A DNA stretch of 57,633 nucleotides from Bradyrhizobium tropiciagri (GCF_018130505.1 NZ_JAFCKH010000019.1:1-57633); one strand, 5' to 3'; positions 16,250 to 26,365 are shown, numbered from the stretch's first letter. The notes: generated by a model from the sequence alone, not told the origin. Translations and numbers: made by a program.

Positions 16250-17167
16250 TCAGGCTACCGTCGGCCCCTTGCCGCCCAGCGTCACCTGGACGATCTCGGG
16301 CGGCACTCCGAGGCGGAACGGCATGATGCTGCAGCCGAGGCCGCCGGAGACCACGACGTCGCATTTCAGCTTGAGATGGCCGTAGGCGAGCCGCATGCCG
16401 TGCTTGACCGGCACCGCGGGCGACCAGCCGAGCAGCCGGACCTGGCCGCCATGGGTATGGCCGGACAGCTGCAGCGCGACGCGCGAGGGCACGCGCAGCG
16501 CGACGTCAGGCTCGTGCGCGAGCAGGATCACCGGCGCATCGTCGGTGACCTTGGCAAGAGTTGCGTTGAGGTCGTCGACACCGACGCGTTCGACCGGACG
16601 ATAACGGCGGGCGGCAAGATAAGCGAGCTGGTCGCCGAGGCCGGCGAGCCAGAACGGGCGGCCGTCCTTGACCAGCCGCACCGCGTCGTTCTCGTAGACG
16701 GGAATGCCGGCCCGCTCCAGTGCACGGCGGGCGACTGGCACGCCGCGTCCGAGGCGCTGCACGGTCTTGTCTTCCCAATAATCGTGATTGCCGAGCACGG
16801 CATGGACGCCGAGCGGCGCCTTCAGGCCCTTGAGCACGGCGGCCCATTCGGAGGCCGGAATGAAGCGCGTGACGTGGCGCAGCCCCGCGACATAGTCGCC
16901 GAGCAGCACGATGATGTCGGCATCGAGCGCGTTGGTACGCTCGACGATCTTCTCGATGCGCCCGAGCGACATCCAGGGATCGCAGGCATGGATGTCGGCG
17001 AGTGCGGCGATCTTGAGCGGAAAATCCGCCGGCCATTGCCGCGGCGACAGGTCGTAGCGCGTCAGCGCGAGGCGGACGACCGGCTCGCTGACGCCATAGG
17101 CCGCGGTCGAGGCGGTGGCGGCGGTCAGCCCGCCGACGGTGCGAAAAAACTGGCGACGTGAAATCAT
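16250..17167 (-). CDS. Tat-exported metallophosphoesterase (YaeI/YkuE-like)
   Basis: 305 residues. The twin-arginine signal SRRQFFR at residues 3-9 plus an Ala-rich stretch indicates Tat export to the periplasm. Calcineurin-like metal ligands in order: LADIHACD (about 55), LLGDY (about 90), LGNHDYW (about 126), LLAHEPD (about 216) and LSGHTHGGQ (about 237). This order is that of the YaeI/YkuE phosphodiesterases, related to UDP-2,3-diacylglucosamine hydrolases. Substrate unknown. It follows ruvB leftward, separated by 252 bp with a repeat. Confidence 0.92.
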   Translation of the reverse strand: MISRRQFFRTVGGLTAATASTAAYGVSEPVVRLALTRYDLSPRQWPADFPLKIAALADIHACDPWMSLGRIEKIVERTNALDADIIVLLGDYVAGLRHVTRFIPASEWAAVLKGLKAPLGVHAVLGNHDYWEDKTVQRLGRGVPVARRALERAGIPVYENDAVRLVKDGRPFWLAGLGDQLAYLAARRYRPVERVGVDDLNATLAKVTDDAPVILLAHEPDVALRVPSRVALQLSGHTHGGQVRLLGWSPAVPVKHGMRLAYGHLKLKCDVVVSGGLGCSIMPFRLGVPPEIVQVTLGGKGPTVA

Positions 17168-17194
17168 GGACGTGTGATCGGTGATGCCTGAAGC

Positions 17195-17265
17195 GCGATG
17201 CGCTTCATCTTCCTGCGCATGATCTCGTCGGAAAACCGCTTCGCACTTTCCGGATCATGCTGCCT
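17195..17265. repeat. GCATGATC...GATCATGC inverted repeat
   Basis: GCATGATC (17219-) ... GGAAAACCGCTTCGCACTTTCC ... ending GGATCATGC (about 17263), an imperfect stem with a GGAAA/TTTCC inner pair. This is one of the recurrent Bradyrhizobium intergenic elements (recognised from memory). It lies in the 252-bp gap between the phosphoesterase and ruvB. Confidence 0.6.
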
Positions 17266-17419
17266 CCATGATAGGCCTTCGGATTGGAGCGGAATTGCGC
17301 CGCGTTTGTGCAGAACGCCTGCAGACATTTTGCAATGGTTAGCGGGCAAGGTTACCGGCAGCGCCGTGCGCTGCGTCAACGCCTCTCTTCACGACTTCGT
17401 TAGACGATCTCGTTGCGCG

Positions 17420-18469
17420 TCAGTCGTCGTCGCCATTGCCGCCGAACAGGCCGAACTGCGCGGGATCGCGGTTCGGCTCGGCGAGGCCGAGATGGCGGAA
17501 GGCGTGCGATGTGAGCAGCCGGCCGCGCGGCGTGCGCTGCAGATAGCCGCACTGGATCAGATAGGGCTCGATGATGTCCTCGATCGCATCGCGCGGCTCC
17601 GACAGCGCCGCCGCCATGGTCTCGACGCCGACCGGGCCACCGCCGTAGTTCAGCGCGATCGTCGTCAGATAGCGGCGGTCCATCGCATCGAGCCCGGCGC
17701 TGTCGACCTCGAGCGCGCTCAGCGCGCGGTCGGCGATGCCGCGGTCGACGGAATCGGCATCGGCCGCGGAGGCGAAGTCGCGCACGCGGCGCAGCAAGCG
17801 GCCGGCAATACGCGGCGTGCCGCGGGCGCGGCGCGCTATCTCGTTGGCGCCGTCGGGTGACATCCCGATGTTGAGCACGCGGGCGCCGCGGGTGACGATC
17901 TTCTCCAGCTCCTCCTCGGTGTAGAAGTTGAGCCGGATCGGAATGCCGAAGCGGTCACGCAGAGGATTGGTCAGGAGGCCTGCGCGCGTGGTGGCGCCGA
18001 CCAGCGTGAATTTCGCCAGGTCGATCTTCACCGAGCGTGCGGCGGGACCTTCACCGATGATCAGGTCGAGCTGAAAATCCTCCATCGCGGGATAGAGCAC
18101 CTCCTCCACCGCGGGGCTGAGGCGATGAATCTCGTCGATGAACAGCACGTCGCGCTCTTCGAGATTGGTCAGCAGCGCCGCGAGGTCGCCGGCCTTCGCA
18201 ATCACCGGTCCCGAGGTGGCGCGAAAGCCGACGCCGAGCTCGCGCGCGACGATCTGCGCCAACGTGGTCTTGCCGAGGCCGGGCGGGCCGACGAACAGCA
18301 CGTGGTCGAGCGCCTCGCCGCGCTTTTTCGCCGCCTCGATGAAGATCGACAGATTCTTGCGCGCCTGCGCCTGGCCGACGAACTCCGACAGCGACTGCGG
18401 GCGCAGCGCAGTGTCGCCGACGTCATCCGTGCGGCGTTCAGGGGTGACGATGCGGGAGGGTGTGTTCAT
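17420..18469 (-). CDS. ruvB: Holliday junction branch migration helicase RuvB
   Basis: 349-residue AAA+ motor of the RuvABC resolvasome, driving branch migration of Holliday junctions. Walker A GPPGLGKT at 61-68, Walker B IDEIH at 111-115, sensor 1 GATTRAG, arginine finger in LRDRFG, and the C-terminal winged helix with [17 protein letters not shown] and QRTPRGR. Length is normal. The start overlaps the stop of the unknown membrane protein by four bases (ATGA), so the gene is coupled to a non-ruv gene rather than directly to ruvA. Confidence 0.97.
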   Translation of the reverse strand: MNTPSRIVTPERRTDDVGDTALRPQSLSEFVGQAQARKNLSIFIEAAKKRGEALDHVLFVGPPGLGKTTLAQIVARELGVGFRATSGPVIAKAGDLAALLTNLEERDVLFIDEIHRLSPAVEEVLYPAMEDFQLDLIIGEGPAARSVKIDLAKFTLVGATTRAGLLTNPLRDRFGIPIRLNFYTEEELEKIVTRGARVLNIGMSPDGANEIARRARGTPRIAGRLLRRVRDFASAADADSVDRGIADRALSALEVDSAGLDAMDRRYLTTIALNYGGGPVGVETMAAALSEPRDAIEDIIEPYLIQCGYLQRTPRGRLLTSHAFRHLGLAEPNRDPAQFGLFGGNGDDD

Positions 18470-18930
18470 AGCGAGTAGCCGCCGAACCGGTTGCTGATCG
18501 ATCGTGACAATTGAACTCCCACGAAAAGCACCAGACTCGCGGGCATCAGGACAGGAACCTCAGCAAACTCGGCCAATCCGGATATCAAGACGCCACTCAT
18601 TAGCATCGATAGCGCCGCAACAATAAGAACATTCCACCAGACAACGGCGCCGCAAATTTCACTGATCGACGCAACGAGCGTCGCTACCAAGATTGCAGGC
18701 ATCGACCAAATTTGGAGGCCCATCAAAGCAGCATCAACCGTATCGCGTTGAACCGAGAAACATCGCGATGCGGGGCTGAGCAGGCACCATGAGGCGGACA
18801 AGCCGAAGACAACCAAGACCCCCGTGATCAGGACACCACAGAAGATAACAACCAGGCCGAATGCCCACCTGGTCAGCGACCAACTTCTCGAATTTGTCGC
18901 GCCTCCGTGAACACGCGGATCTGCACTCAC
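18466..18930 (-). CDS. Unknown four-helix membrane protein between ruvA and ruvB
   Basis: 154 residues, no family recognised. Hydrophobic helices at about 22-46, 70-92, 95-118 and 122-140; short soluble N-terminus ([15 protein letters not shown]) and a short basic C-terminus ([13 protein letters not shown]). Cysteines occur only near helix 1-2 ([12 protein letters not shown]) and at SEICG. It overlaps ruvA upstream and ruvB downstream by four bases each (ATGA), so it is translated as part of the ruv operon. Codons and base composition are noticeably less GC-rich than in ruvA or ruvB, suggesting a later arrival. Could be a small permease-like or regulatory protein; no function assigned. Confidence 0.8.
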   Translation of the reverse strand: MSADPRVHGGATNSRSWSLTRWAFGLVVIFCGVLITGVLVVFGLSASWCLLSPASRCFSVQRDTVDAALMGLQIWSMPAILVATLVASISEICGAVVWWNVLIVAALSMLMSGVLISGLAEFAEVPVLMPASLVLFVGVQLSRSISNRFGGYSL

Positions 18931-19544
18931 TTCGACAATTCCTTCAGGCCCAGCCGGATCAGGTGCGCCGTCTCCGCCTTCTCACCGGCACTGCGCGAGG
19001 CCGCGGCGATGGCGGCGGCGGCCTGCGGTTGGCCGTAGCCGAGATTGACCAGCGCGGAGATCGCATCCGTCACCGGACGCGGCGCGCGGTTGTTGTCGAG
19101 CGCGCCGGAGAGATGCACCACCGCCGGATCGACATCGGCAAAGCCAGGGGCCTTGTCCTTCAGCTCGCTGACGATGCGCTCGGCGACCTTCGGCCCGACC
19201 CCCGGCGTGCGCGCCACCGCCGCCTTGTCGCGTAGCGCGATGGCGTTGGCGAGGTCGGTCGGCGGCAGCGTGCCGAGCACCGCGAGCGCGACCTTGGCGC
19301 CGACGCCCTGCACGGTCTGCAGCAGGCGAAACCATTCACGCTCAAGATCCGAGCGGAAGCCGAACAGTTTGATCTGGTCCTCGCGGACATAGGTCTCGAT
19401 CGACAGCACCGCGGCCTCGCCCGGCGACGGCAACGCCTGCAGCGTCCGGCTGGCGCAATGCACCTGATAGCCGACCCCGCCGACATCGAGGATCACGTAA
19501 TCCTCGCCGTAGGAATCGATCAGCCCCTTCAGCTTGCCGATCAT
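18927..19544 (-). CDS. ruvA: Holliday junction DNA-binding subunit RuvA
   Basis: 205 residues with the three RuvA domains: OB-like domain I ([29 protein letters not shown]), helix-hairpin-helix domain II ([17 protein letters not shown] and [19 protein letters not shown]), and a C-terminal domain III (about 155-205, [17 protein letters not shown]) that binds RuvB. A tetramer clamps the junction. Overlaps ruvC upstream and the unknown membrane protein downstream by four bases. Confidence 0.96.
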   Translation of the reverse strand: MIGKLKGLIDSYGEDYVILDVGGVGYQVHCASRTLQALPSPGEAAVLSIETYVREDQIKLFGFRSDLEREWFRLLQTVQGVGAKVALAVLGTLPPTDLANAIALRDKAAVARTPGVGPKVAERIVSELKDKAPGFADVDPAVVHLSGALDNNRAPRPVTDAISALVNLGYGQPQAAAAIAAASRSAGEKAETAHLIRLGLKELSK

Positions 19545-20068
19545 AAGCTCGCCACCTTCAACCGTAGCGCTGTGCTCTGGCGGTGATGGGCGTGGGTGAT
19601 CGCGACGGCGAGCGCGTCGGCGGCGTCGGCGGAGGGCGGCTCGGCTTTCGGCAGCAGGATCTTCAGCATCACCTGGATCTGGTTCTTCTCGGCATGGCCG
19701 GCGCCGACCACGGTCTTCTTGACCTGGTTCGGCGCGTATTCGGCAACCGAGATGCCAAACATTGCGGGCGCCAGCATGGCGACGCCGCGGGCCTGACCGA
19801 GTTTCAAGGTGGCGACGCCGTCCTTGTTGACGAAGGTCTGCTCCACCGCGGCTTCCACCGGGCGGTAATCGCCGAGCACCGCTGCGAGGCCCTCATGGAT
19901 CGCGAGCAGGCGGCTCGCCAGCGGCAGGTTGTCCGGCGGCTCGACCGATCCGCAGCCGATATAGACGAGACGGTTGCCCTCGGTCTCGATCACACCCCAG
20001 CCGGTGCGGCGGAGGCCGGGATCGATACCGATGATGCGGACGGGAGAGCGAATCGGCTGGGCTGTCAT
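19541..20068 (-). CDS. ruvC: Crossover junction endodeoxyribonuclease RuvC
   Basis: 175-residue RNase H-fold resolvase that cleaves Holliday junctions. The four acidic residues are visible in [13 protein letters not shown] (Asp), AAVEQTF (Glu), and the C-terminal [15 protein letters not shown] (two Asp); the DNA-contact motif [13 protein letters not shown] is present. First gene of the ATGA-linked chain ruvC-ruvA-X-ruvB. yebC lies upstream on the same strand, the conserved order, 192 bp away with a repeat in between. Confidence 0.97.
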   Translation of the reverse strand: MTAQPIRSPVRIIGIDPGLRRTGWGVIETEGNRLVYIGCGSVEPPDNLPLASRLLAIHEGLAAVLGDYRPVEAAVEQTFVNKDGVATLKLGQARGVAMLAPAMFGISVAEYAPNQVKKTVVGAGHAEKNQIQVMLKILLPKAEPPSADAADALAVAITHAHHRQSTALRLKVASL

Positions 20069-20201
20069 GGGCTAGTGATACCGCCTGCCCCGCGAGAACG
20101 AAACACAAACGGGGCGTCATCCCCTGCCCCGGCTCTGACGCGCTCGCAGCCCGCGGATCCAGTACGCTGCGGCTTTGCCGGATCAACGTGGGTCTCTGGG
20201 A

Positions 20202-20233
20202 TACTGGATCGCCCGGTCGAGCCGGGCGATGAC
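20202..20233. repeat. Family C stem (CTGGATCGCCCGGTCGAGCC...)
   Basis: ACTGGATCGCCCGGTCGAGC with CGGGCGATGAC immediately after forms a tight hairpin (TCGCCCGG/CCGGGCGA). A degenerate left part (GTCATCCCCTGCCCCGG) precedes it from about 20119. The same end sequence occurs at 45492-45524. Confidence 0.7.
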
Positions 20234-20260
20234 AGCGGAGTTTGAGGTGCGAGTGCGCCC

Positions 20261-21007
20261 TTAACCGCCCATCTTCGCGATCAGGGCGTCGGACACCTCG
20301 AAATTGGCGAATACGTTCTGCACGTCGTCGTGTTCGTTGAGCAGGTCCATCAGCTTCAACAGCTTTTCGCCGGTCTCGTCGTCGACCGAGACGGTGTTCT
20401 GCGGCTTCCAGGTCAGCGCCGCCTTGCGCGGCTCGCCGAACTTCGCCTCCAACGCCTTGGCGACGTCGCGGAAGGTATCCTGCGAAGCGTAGACCTCATG
20501 GCCGGCTTCGCTGGAGGCCACGTCGTCGGCGCCGGCCTCGATCGCGGCGTCCAGCATGGCGTCGTCGGAGGCGACGCTGTGCTCGTATTCGATGATGCCG
20601 GTGCGGTCGAACATGAAGGCGACCGAACCGGTTTCGCCGAGATTGCCGCCCGATTTGGTGAAGAAGGAGCGGATGTCGGAGGCGGCGCGGTTGCGGTTGT
20701 CGGTCAGCGCCTCGACGATGACGGCGACGCCGCCGGGACCGTAGCCCTCGTAGCGGATCTCGTCATAGTTCTCGCCCTCACCGCCGATCGCCTTCTTGAT
20801 GGCGCGGTCGATATTGTCCTTCGGCATGTTTTCCGCGCGGGCCGCGACCACGGCGGCGCGCAGGCGCGGGTTCATCGCCGGGTCCGGGGTGCCCAGCTTG
20901 GCCGCAACGGTGATTTCGCGGGCCAGCTTGCCGAAAAGCTTCGACTTCTGGGCATCCTGCCGACCCTTGCGGTGCATGATGTTCTTGAACTGGGAATGGC
21001 CGGCCAT
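20261..21007 (-). CDS. yebC: YebC/PmpR-family regulatory protein
   Basis: 248 residues, full length for the YebC/TACO1 family. The N-terminal signature [33 protein letters not shown], and [18 protein letters not shown] are all intact, as is the acidic C-terminal domain. YebC proteins act in the cytosol; some bind promoters (PmpR), others assist ribosomes on difficult motifs. Located upstream of ruvC as in most proteobacteria, ATG start with no competing alternative. Confidence 0.95.
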   Translation of the reverse strand: MAGHSQFKNIMHRKGRQDAQKSKLFGKLAREITVAAKLGTPDPAMNPRLRAAVVAARAENMPKDNIDRAIKKAIGGEGENYDEIRYEGYGPGGVAVIVEALTDNRNRAASDIRSFFTKSGGNLGETGSVAFMFDRTGIIEYEHSVASDDAMLDAAIEAGADDVASSEAGHEVYASQDTFRDVAKALEAKFGEPRKAALTWKPQNTVSVDDETGEKLLKLMDLLNEHDDVQNVFANFEVSDALIAKMGG

Positions 21008-21220
21008 GCGTCGTCTCTTCGAAGCTCAGGTCTGAACGGGGATGGAAAACGCGGCCTTATAGGCCTGCCACCAGCCAAAATCAAAGCATCGGCGGGCTTT
21101 CCGTCCCGACCATACTACCGCATGCCGGAATATGAGGCACCTGTTAACCATGACTTCATGCCCGGCTGAGATGATCCGCCCGGTCCCGCCGCAACTTTCC
21201 CAGAGCCCCCAGAGCAATCC

Positions 21221-22978
21221 ATGGCGTTCGGTTTGTTTCGAAAGCAAATGCCGGAGCCGGCTGCGCCCGCCGTCGCGGCACAGGTTCCGACCGCTGCGGC
21301 GCCCGCGATGCCCGCGTCGGCCGAGATAGATTCGGCGCGGGAAATCCTGGAACTGCTGGAACTCGAACTCGGCGGCATGATTCGCCAGCTCGAACGCGCC
21401 GCGGGCTCGGTCGCCGACGGCGCCGAGGCGACGGCCTCGACGCTCGCGACCATCCGCGCCCGCACCGACGCCTTGAGCGGCCGCAGCGGCGAAGCACAGA
21501 GCACCGCCACCACCTTCTCGGAAGCCGCCGACCGCTTCACCCATTCCGCCGACGGCATCGGCCAGCAGGTGCGCAACGCCTCCAGGCTGGCCGACGACGC
21601 CGCGGCCGCGGCCCGCGAGGCCACCGCCAATGTCGACCGCCTGCGCGAATCTTCGGCCGCGATCGGCAATGTCGTCAACCTGATCGCGCAGATCGCGCGG
21701 CAGACCACCCTGCTCGCGCTCAACTCGACCATCGAGGCCGCGCGCGCCGGCGCCGCCGGCAAGGGCTTTGCGGTGGTCGCAACCGAGGTCAAGGCACTCG
21801 CCGTGCAGACGCAGAGCGCGACCGAGGAGATCACCAAGAAGATCGAGGCGCTGCAGAAGGATGCCACCGGCTCGGCAGACGCCGTGCACCGCATCTCGGA
21901 AGCGATCGAGGCGATCCGTCCGGTGTTCGAGAACGTCAACGGCGCGGTCGCCGAGCAGAACCAGATCACCGGCGAGATCGGCCACAACGCGGCCTCCGCC
22001 TCCAGCTTCATCGTCTCGGTCGGCACCAGCGCCGGCGAAATAGATTCTGCGACGCGCGAAGCGGAATCGCATGGCGACAGCGTCGCCACCGCCGGCAAGG
22101 CCGTCACCGCCTTCGCGCAGAAGCTGAAGGCGCGCTGCGCGGTGCTGCTGCGCCAAGGCGAGCGCGGCGATCCGCGCAAGGACGAGCGCCTGCCCTGCAG
22201 CCTGACAATCGAGATCACCACCGCGCGCGGCGTCGTCACCGCGCCGATCTACGAGATCGCGATGGACGGCGTCCTGATCGGCGGGCCCGACGCCGACAAG
22301 CTGCCGGCGAATGAAAGCCTGAGCGCGACCCTGCAGGACATCGGCGCCTGCCGGATCAGGATCGGCGACCGCGACAAGACCGGCGCGCGGGCTCGCTTCG
22401 AGGCCGCCAACGCGGCGCTGCGCGACAAGATCGAAGACGCGATGTGGGCGATCCACGAGGAGACCGCCGAACTGGTCACCCGCGCGATGGAAGCAGGTCA
22501 CGTCCTGACCAAGATCTTCGAGGACGGGCTGACCAGCGGCGCGGTCACGCTCGAGGACCTGTTCGACACCGACTATGTCGAGATATCAGGCACCAATCCG
22601 GTGCAGTACCGCACCAGGATGCTGGATTGGGCGGATCGCGCACTGCCCGCAGTGCTGGAAGCATCCCTCGCCAGGGACAAGCGGATGGCGTTCTGCGCAA
22701 CGGTCGATCAGAACGGCTATCTGCCGGTCCACAACAAGATCTATTCGCATCCGCAGCGGCCGGGCGACGTCGCCTACAACACCGCCAACTGCCGCAATCG
22801 CCGCATCTTCAACGACACCGCGGGGCTCGCCGCCGCCCGCAACCAGCGCGCCTATCTGATCCAGAGCTACGCGCGCGACATGGGCAACGGCAACACCGTC
22901 ATGATGCGCGAGATCGACGTGCCGATCCGCGTGCGCGGCCGGCATTGGGGCGGGTTCCGTAGCGCATACAAGCTTTGA
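21221..22978 (+). CDS. Soluble chemoreceptor (MCP) with PilZ-like insert and C-terminal sensor-like module
   Basis: 585 residues, no transmembrane segment. A Pro/Ala N-terminus is followed by a methyl-accepting signalling domain at about 60-300, whose hairpin tip reads [20 protein letters not shown] and [15 protein letters not shown]. Next comes a PilZ-like segment (about 318-400): the RxxxR motif is present as RKDER, but the expected (D/N)xSxxG is EIAMDG. The C-terminal ~150 residues carry [27 protein letters not shown] and [12 protein letters not shown], a single-domain Cache-like pattern seen at the C-terminus of some receptors. Sensing after signalling is the reverse of the usual order. 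Paired with the next gene, 198 bp downstream. Confidence 0.88.
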   Translation: MAFGLFRKQMPEPAAPAVAAQVPTAAAPAMPASAEIDSAREILELLELELGGMIRQLERAAGSVADGAEATASTLATIRARTDALSGRSGEAQSTATTFSEAADRFTHSADGIGQQVRNASRLADDAAAAAREATANVDRLRESSAAIGNVVNLIAQIARQTTLLALNSTIEAARAGAAGKGFAVVATEVKALAVQTQSATEEITKKIEALQKDATGSADAVHRISEAIEAIRPVFENVNGAVAEQNQITGEIGHNAASASSFIVSVGTSAGEIDSATREAESHGDSVATAGKAVTAFAQKLKARCAVLLRQGERGDPRKDERLPCSLTIEITTARGVVTAPIYEIAMDGVLIGGPDADKLPANESLSATLQDIGACRIRIGDRDKTGARARFEAANAALRDKIEDAMWAIHEETAELVTRAMEAGHVLTKIFEDGLTSGAVTLEDLFDTDYVEISGTNPVQYRTRMLDWADRALPAVLEASLARDKRMAFCATVDQNGYLPVHNKIYSHPQRPGDVAYNTANCRNRRIFNDTAGLAAARNQRAYLIQSYARDMGNGNTVMMREIDVPIRVRGRHWGGFRSAYKL

Positions 22979-22983
22979 AGTTT

Positions 22984-23071
22984 CATAGCCCGGATGCAGC
23001 GCAGCGTAATCCGGGACCGGCGTATCAAGAGGCGAGAACCCCGGATTTCGCTGCGCTGCAGCCGGGTGACG
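22984..23071. repeat. Family A palindromic element, copy 4
   Basis: Degenerate copy: left arm ATAGCCCGGATGCAGCGCAG, right arm CTGCAGCCGGGTGACG. It starts six bases after the first chemoreceptor stop. Confidence 0.75.
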
Positions 23072-23176
23072 CAGTTCGCGCTCAGGCAAGACCGACAGAG
23101 CGAATCACGCTTTAGATTTTGGAATGGGAATGCCGTGACGGGTCGACGCGCGGCGCGGACAAAAGGATTTGCGTAG

Positions 23177-24601
23177 ATGTCGGTCGTGCAGCTTGCAGTT
23201 CTGGATACCTCATCCAACCGGACGCTGGCCGAACGTCTGGTCGACCAGCTCGCCGACCGCATCGGCGGCCTTGGCGTCGAGCTTGCCGACATCGCGGGCA
23301 ACGTCCAGGAGGTCGCGAACCGCGTCACCAACCAGTCGGAGCGGTTCCACCATCTGCAGCAGACGGCGGAGACCATGGTCTCGGCCAATCACGACATCGC
23401 CAACGCCTCGCAGGCCGTGCAGTCGACCGCATCAGCCGCGGTCGGCCAGATCGCCGAGTCGCGCCACGCGGTCGAGACCGCAGTCAGCCACATCTCCGAG
23501 CTGGTCGCCGCGGTGGCACGGATCGAAAGCCGGCTGGCCGCGGTCGGCTCCGCGCTGAGCCAGGTCGCAAAGGTCTCCGGCTCGATCGAGGCGATCGCCA
23601 AGCAGACCAATCTCTTGGCGCTCAACGCCACGATCGAGGCCGCGCGCGCCGGCACCGCCGGCCGCGGCTTTGCCGTCGTCGCGAGCGAGGTGAAGAGCCT
23701 TGCCGAGGCGACCCGCCAGGCGACGCATCAGATCTCCGACACCGTGCGCGATCTCGACGGCCAGATCGGCAGCCTGATCGGCGAGAGCAGCGACGCCTCG
23801 CTGCGCGCCAAGAGCGCCGGCGAAGGCGCGCAGCAGATCTCCGGCATCATCATGCGCGTGCAGGAGGGATTTTCCTCGGTCGGCGCCGAGATCGGCAGCG
23901 TCGCGCGCGCCGCCACCTCCAATCTCGGCCATTGCGACACCGTGATCGCGGAGCTGAACGAGCTCGCCAAGGGCGTCGATCTGTCCTCACGCGATCTCAA
24001 GAACGCCGACGAACGGGTGGCGAAGCTGCTCGAGACCTCCGAGAGCCTGATCGCGCTGATCGCCGACAGCGGCGTCGAGACGACGGATGCGCCGCTGATC
24101 CGCGTCGTGGTCGACACCGCAAAGCAGATCACCGAACTGTTCGAGACGGCGATCGCGCGCGGCGAGATCACGCTTGCCCAGCTGATGGACGAGAAGTATC
24201 GCGAGATCGCGGGCAGCGATCCGAAGCAGTATCTGACCGACTACGTCACCTTCACCGACCGCGTGCTGCCCGCGATCCAGGACCCGATCCAGAAGAGCGA
24301 CCCGCGCATCGTGTTCTGCGTCGCCTGGGCCAAGGGCGGCTATCTGCCGACGCACAATCCGAACTACCGGCAGCCGCAGGGACCAGACCCGGTCTGGAAC
24401 AACGCCAATTGCCGCAACCGCCGCCTGTTCAGCGACCGCGCGGTGAAGAAGGTCGCGGCCAACACCAAGCCGTTCCTGCTGCAGACCTATCGCCGCGACA
24501 TGGGCGGCGGCAATTTCGTGCTGATGAAGGACGCATCAGCGCCGATCTTCGTGCAGGGCAAGCACTGGGGCGCCTTCCGGATGGGATTTCGGCAGTCGTA
24601 A
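23177..24601 (+). CDS. Second soluble chemoreceptor (MCP) with C-terminal sensor-like module
   Basis: 474 residues, no transmembrane segment and no PilZ insert. Signalling domain at about 30-270 with tip [20 protein letters not shown] and [20 protein letters not shown]. The C-terminal module (about 320-474) is the same as in the upstream receptor: [48 protein letters not shown]. Being cytosolic, it must sense an internal signal or arrive through a partner; a target chemosensory array is not encoded nearby. Start at 23177 follows AAAAGGA. A family A repeat separates the two receptor genes. Confidence 0.92.
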   Translation: MSVVQLAVLDTSSNRTLAERLVDQLADRIGGLGVELADIAGNVQEVANRVTNQSERFHHLQQTAETMVSANHDIANASQAVQSTASAAVGQIAESRHAVETAVSHISELVAAVARIESRLAAVGSALSQVAKVSGSIEAIAKQTNLLALNATIEAARAGTAGRGFAVVASEVKSLAEATRQATHQISDTVRDLDGQIGSLIGESSDASLRAKSAGEGAQQISGIIMRVQEGFSSVGAEIGSVARAATSNLGHCDTVIAELNELAKGVDLSSRDLKNADERVAKLLETSESLIALIADSGVETTDAPLIRVVVDTAKQITELFETAIARGEITLAQLMDEKYREIAGSDPKQYLTDYVTFTDRVLPAIQDPIQKSDPRIVFCVAWAKGGYLPTHNPNYRQPQGPDPVWNNANCRNRRLFSDRAVKKVAANTKPFLLQTYRRDMGGGNFVLMKDASAPIFVQGKHWGAFRMGFRQS

Positions 24602-24604
24602 ATC

Positions 24605-24692
24605 CGTAGCCCGGATGAAGCGAAGCGCAATCCGGGATTCTTGCTAGCCGAGAGGCCGGTCCCGGATTTCGCTTCGCTGCATCCGGGCTACG
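24605..24692. repeat. Family A palindromic element, copy 5
   Basis: CGTAGCCCGGATGAAGCGAA at the left, GCATCCGGGCTACG at the right, between the converging second chemoreceptor and YmdB-like genes; it starts four bases after one stop and ends three before the other, so it fills the whole gap. Confidence 0.85.
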
Positions 24693-24695
24693 AGA

Positions 24696-25520
24696 TTACA
24701 CCCAGAACGGTGGCACCGCCGGCTCCAGCCGACCACCGGCACGCACCGGCGCCACCTTCACCGCGAGGCCCGTCGCATCATCCGTCTCCACCGCAACGCC
24801 TGACAGCGTCGCCACGCCCGGCGCCGGCTCGAACCGGGCCGAAGGAATGCCGGTGAGGAAGCGCTGCAGCGGCTCCTCCTTCTGCATGCCGATCACGGAA
24901 TCATAATCGCCGGTCATGCCGGCATCGCTCATATAGGCGGTGCCGCCGGGTAGCACCTGGTGATCGGCGGTCGGCACATGGGTATGGGTCCCGACCACGA
25001 GGCTGACGCGGCCGTCGCAGAAGAAGCCGACGCCCTGTTTCTCGCTGGTGGCCTCGGCATGGAAATCGAGCACGATGGCGTCGGCCCCCTCGCGCAACGG
25101 ACACGCTTCGAGCTCGCGCTCGATCGCCGCGAACGGATCGTTGTGGGACGGCTCCATGAAGACCCGGCCGATCGCGTTGATGACCAGCGCGCGCTTGCCG
25201 TTCTTGGTGTCGATCAGCGCCGCGCCGCGGCCGGGCGAATGGCGCGGAAAATTCAATGGACGGATCAGACGCGGCGCACGCTCGATGAAGACCAGCGCCT
25301 CCTTCTGATTCCAGGCATGGTTGCCGAGCGTGATCGCATCGGCACCGGCATCGAGCAGATCCTGATAGATCGCCTCGGTGATGCCGAAGCCGCCGGCGGA
25401 GTTCTCGCCATTGACGATGACGAGATCGAGCGACCAGTCCCTGATCATGCCGGGAAGGTGGTCGGTGATGGCGGTGCGGCCGGACTTGCCGACGACGTCA
25501 CCAACGAAGAGGATTCGCAA
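24696..25520 (-). CDS. YmdB-family metallophosphoesterase (TIGR00282 type)
   Basis: 274 residues. Metal-ligand motifs in order: FVGDVVGKSG (about 5), VNGENSAGGFG (about 37), TLGNHAWN (about 64), LDFHAEATSEK (about 148) and VGTHTHVPTAD (about 177). This is the YmdB family; the Bacillus member hydrolyses 2',3'-cyclic nucleotide phosphates and affects biofilm choice. Cytosolic. The gene follows the 5-FCL gene with 2 bp between, a conserved alphaproteobacterial pairing, so the two are probably one operon. Substrate here is inferred from family only. Confidence 0.93.
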   Translation of the reverse strand: MRILFVGDVVGKSGRTAITDHLPGMIRDWSLDLVIVNGENSAGGFGITEAIYQDLLDAGADAITLGNHAWNQKEALVFIERAPRLIRPLNFPRHSPGRGAALIDTKNGKRALVINAIGRVFMEPSHNDPFAAIERELEACPLREGADAIVLDFHAEATSEKQGVGFFCDGRVSLVVGTHTHVPTADHQVLPGGTAYMSDAGMTGDYDSVIGMQKEEPLQRFLTGIPSARFEPAPGVATLSGVAVETDDATGLAVKVAPVRAGGRLEPAVPPFWV

Positions 25521-25522
25521 TG

Positions 25523-26101
25523 CTAGGCACTCCGGAAATCGAACGTCTTGCGCTCCGTTAGCACATAATCCAGCGCAACGTCGTGCGATAGCGCGGGAAT
25601 CGCCTTGGTTTCCTGCACCGCGAAGGCCACCCCGACCCCGATCACGTGCTTGGTCTTGCGCAGATGCGCAAAACTATAGTCGTAATAGCCCGCCCCATAG
25701 CCGATGCGGTGGCCGAGCTTGTCGAAGGCTGCGAGCGGCACCAGCATCACGTCCGGATGCACCTCGGCCGCCACGGTCGACGGCTCGGGGATACCGAGCA
25801 GCCCGAGCATCAGCCGGTCATGCGGCGCCCAGGCGCGGAAGGTCAGCGACTGCCCGCGCGCGTTGACGCAAGGCAGCGCCAGCCGCGCGCCCTTCTCCAC
25901 AAGCTTGAGCAGCAGCGGCTTCGGATCGATCTCGCTGCGGATCGGCGCATAGCCCGACACGATCATGCCGGGGGTGATCTCGAACGGCGTGCCGCGCTTG
26001 GCCAGCGCCTCGGCGGCCGCCGCGCGCTGCTCGTCGCTCAGCGCGTCGCGCTTGGCCAGCGCAAGGGCCCGAAGCTCGGCTTTCGATGGAGATGCGTGCA
26101 T
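25523..26101 (-). CDS. 5-formyltetrahydrofolate cyclo-ligase
   Basis: About 192 residues. Catalyses ATP-dependent conversion of 5-formyl- to 5,10-methenyl-tetrahydrofolate. The family signature RIGYGAGYYDYSFAHLRK is near 130-147, with LALAKRDALSDEQRAAAAE at the start. I prefer the ATG at 26101 because GGAAG is six bases upstream; the ATG at 26107 overlaps that site. In gamma- and alphaproteobacteria this gene lies just downstream of the 6S RNA gene and zapA, as here, and is often co-transcribed with 6S. Confidence 0.92.
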   Translation of the reverse strand: MHASPSKAELRALALAKRDALSDEQRAAAAEALAKRGTPFEITPGMIVSGYAPIRSEIDPKPLLLKLVEKGARLALPCVNARGQSLTFRAWAPHDRLMLGLLGIPEPSTVAAEVHPDVMLVPLAAFDKLGHRIGYGAGYYDYSFAHLRKTKHVIGVGVAFAVQETKAIPALSHDVALDYVLTERKTFDFRSA

Positions 26102-26107
26102 GACCAT

Positions 26108-26365
26108 CTTCCGCTGTCGTCGTCCCCGGTGGGACGATCGGCTCTATTCCAGAAACGCGTGTAGTCTTGAACGCGTGAAGCCTAAGCGCGTTCACCCTTG
26201 CGGCGACGCCGCGGCGTACTGGACACTCCGCATCGGCGGAGCGCGGCACAGCACCTCGATCGAACGCCGCCGCGACGACAAGGAATCATGCTCGAACCAA
26301 ATGATGCTCGAACCACAAACTAAAGCGCGATGAACCCATCGCGCTTTAGAGTGCGAAGCCGCAGA
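26108..26365. other. Repeat-rich leader between the putative 6S RNA and 5-FCL
   Basis: Holds, on the minus strand, a perfect hairpin (26320-26349), a direct repeat of GGTTCGAGCAT, a large stem closed by CCTTG/CAAGG (26283-26196) with a CTCCGC-CGAT-GCGGAG tip, and a final TGAACGCG/CGCGTTCA hairpin. Parts resemble other intergenic repeats of the window (GCCGCGGCGTACTGGA also occurs near 45485). No gene seen. Confidence 0.5.
26320..26349. repeat. Perfect hairpin CTAAAGCGCGATG / CATCGCGCTTTAG
   Basis: Two 13-bp arms (26320-26332 and 26337-26349) around the loop AACC. On the minus strand it lies just after the putative 6S RNA and could act as a processing or stop signal, though no U-run follows. 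Similar TAAAGCGCGAT palindromes are widespread in Bradyrhizobium. Confidence 0.75.

Noticed and set aside
26196-26283. The CCTTG/CAAGG hairpin region as the 6S RNA
   Set aside because: Too short (88 nt) and partly composed of sequence shared with intergenic repeats (GCCGCGGCGTACTGGA); the segment at 26365-26495 fits the 6S architecture better.
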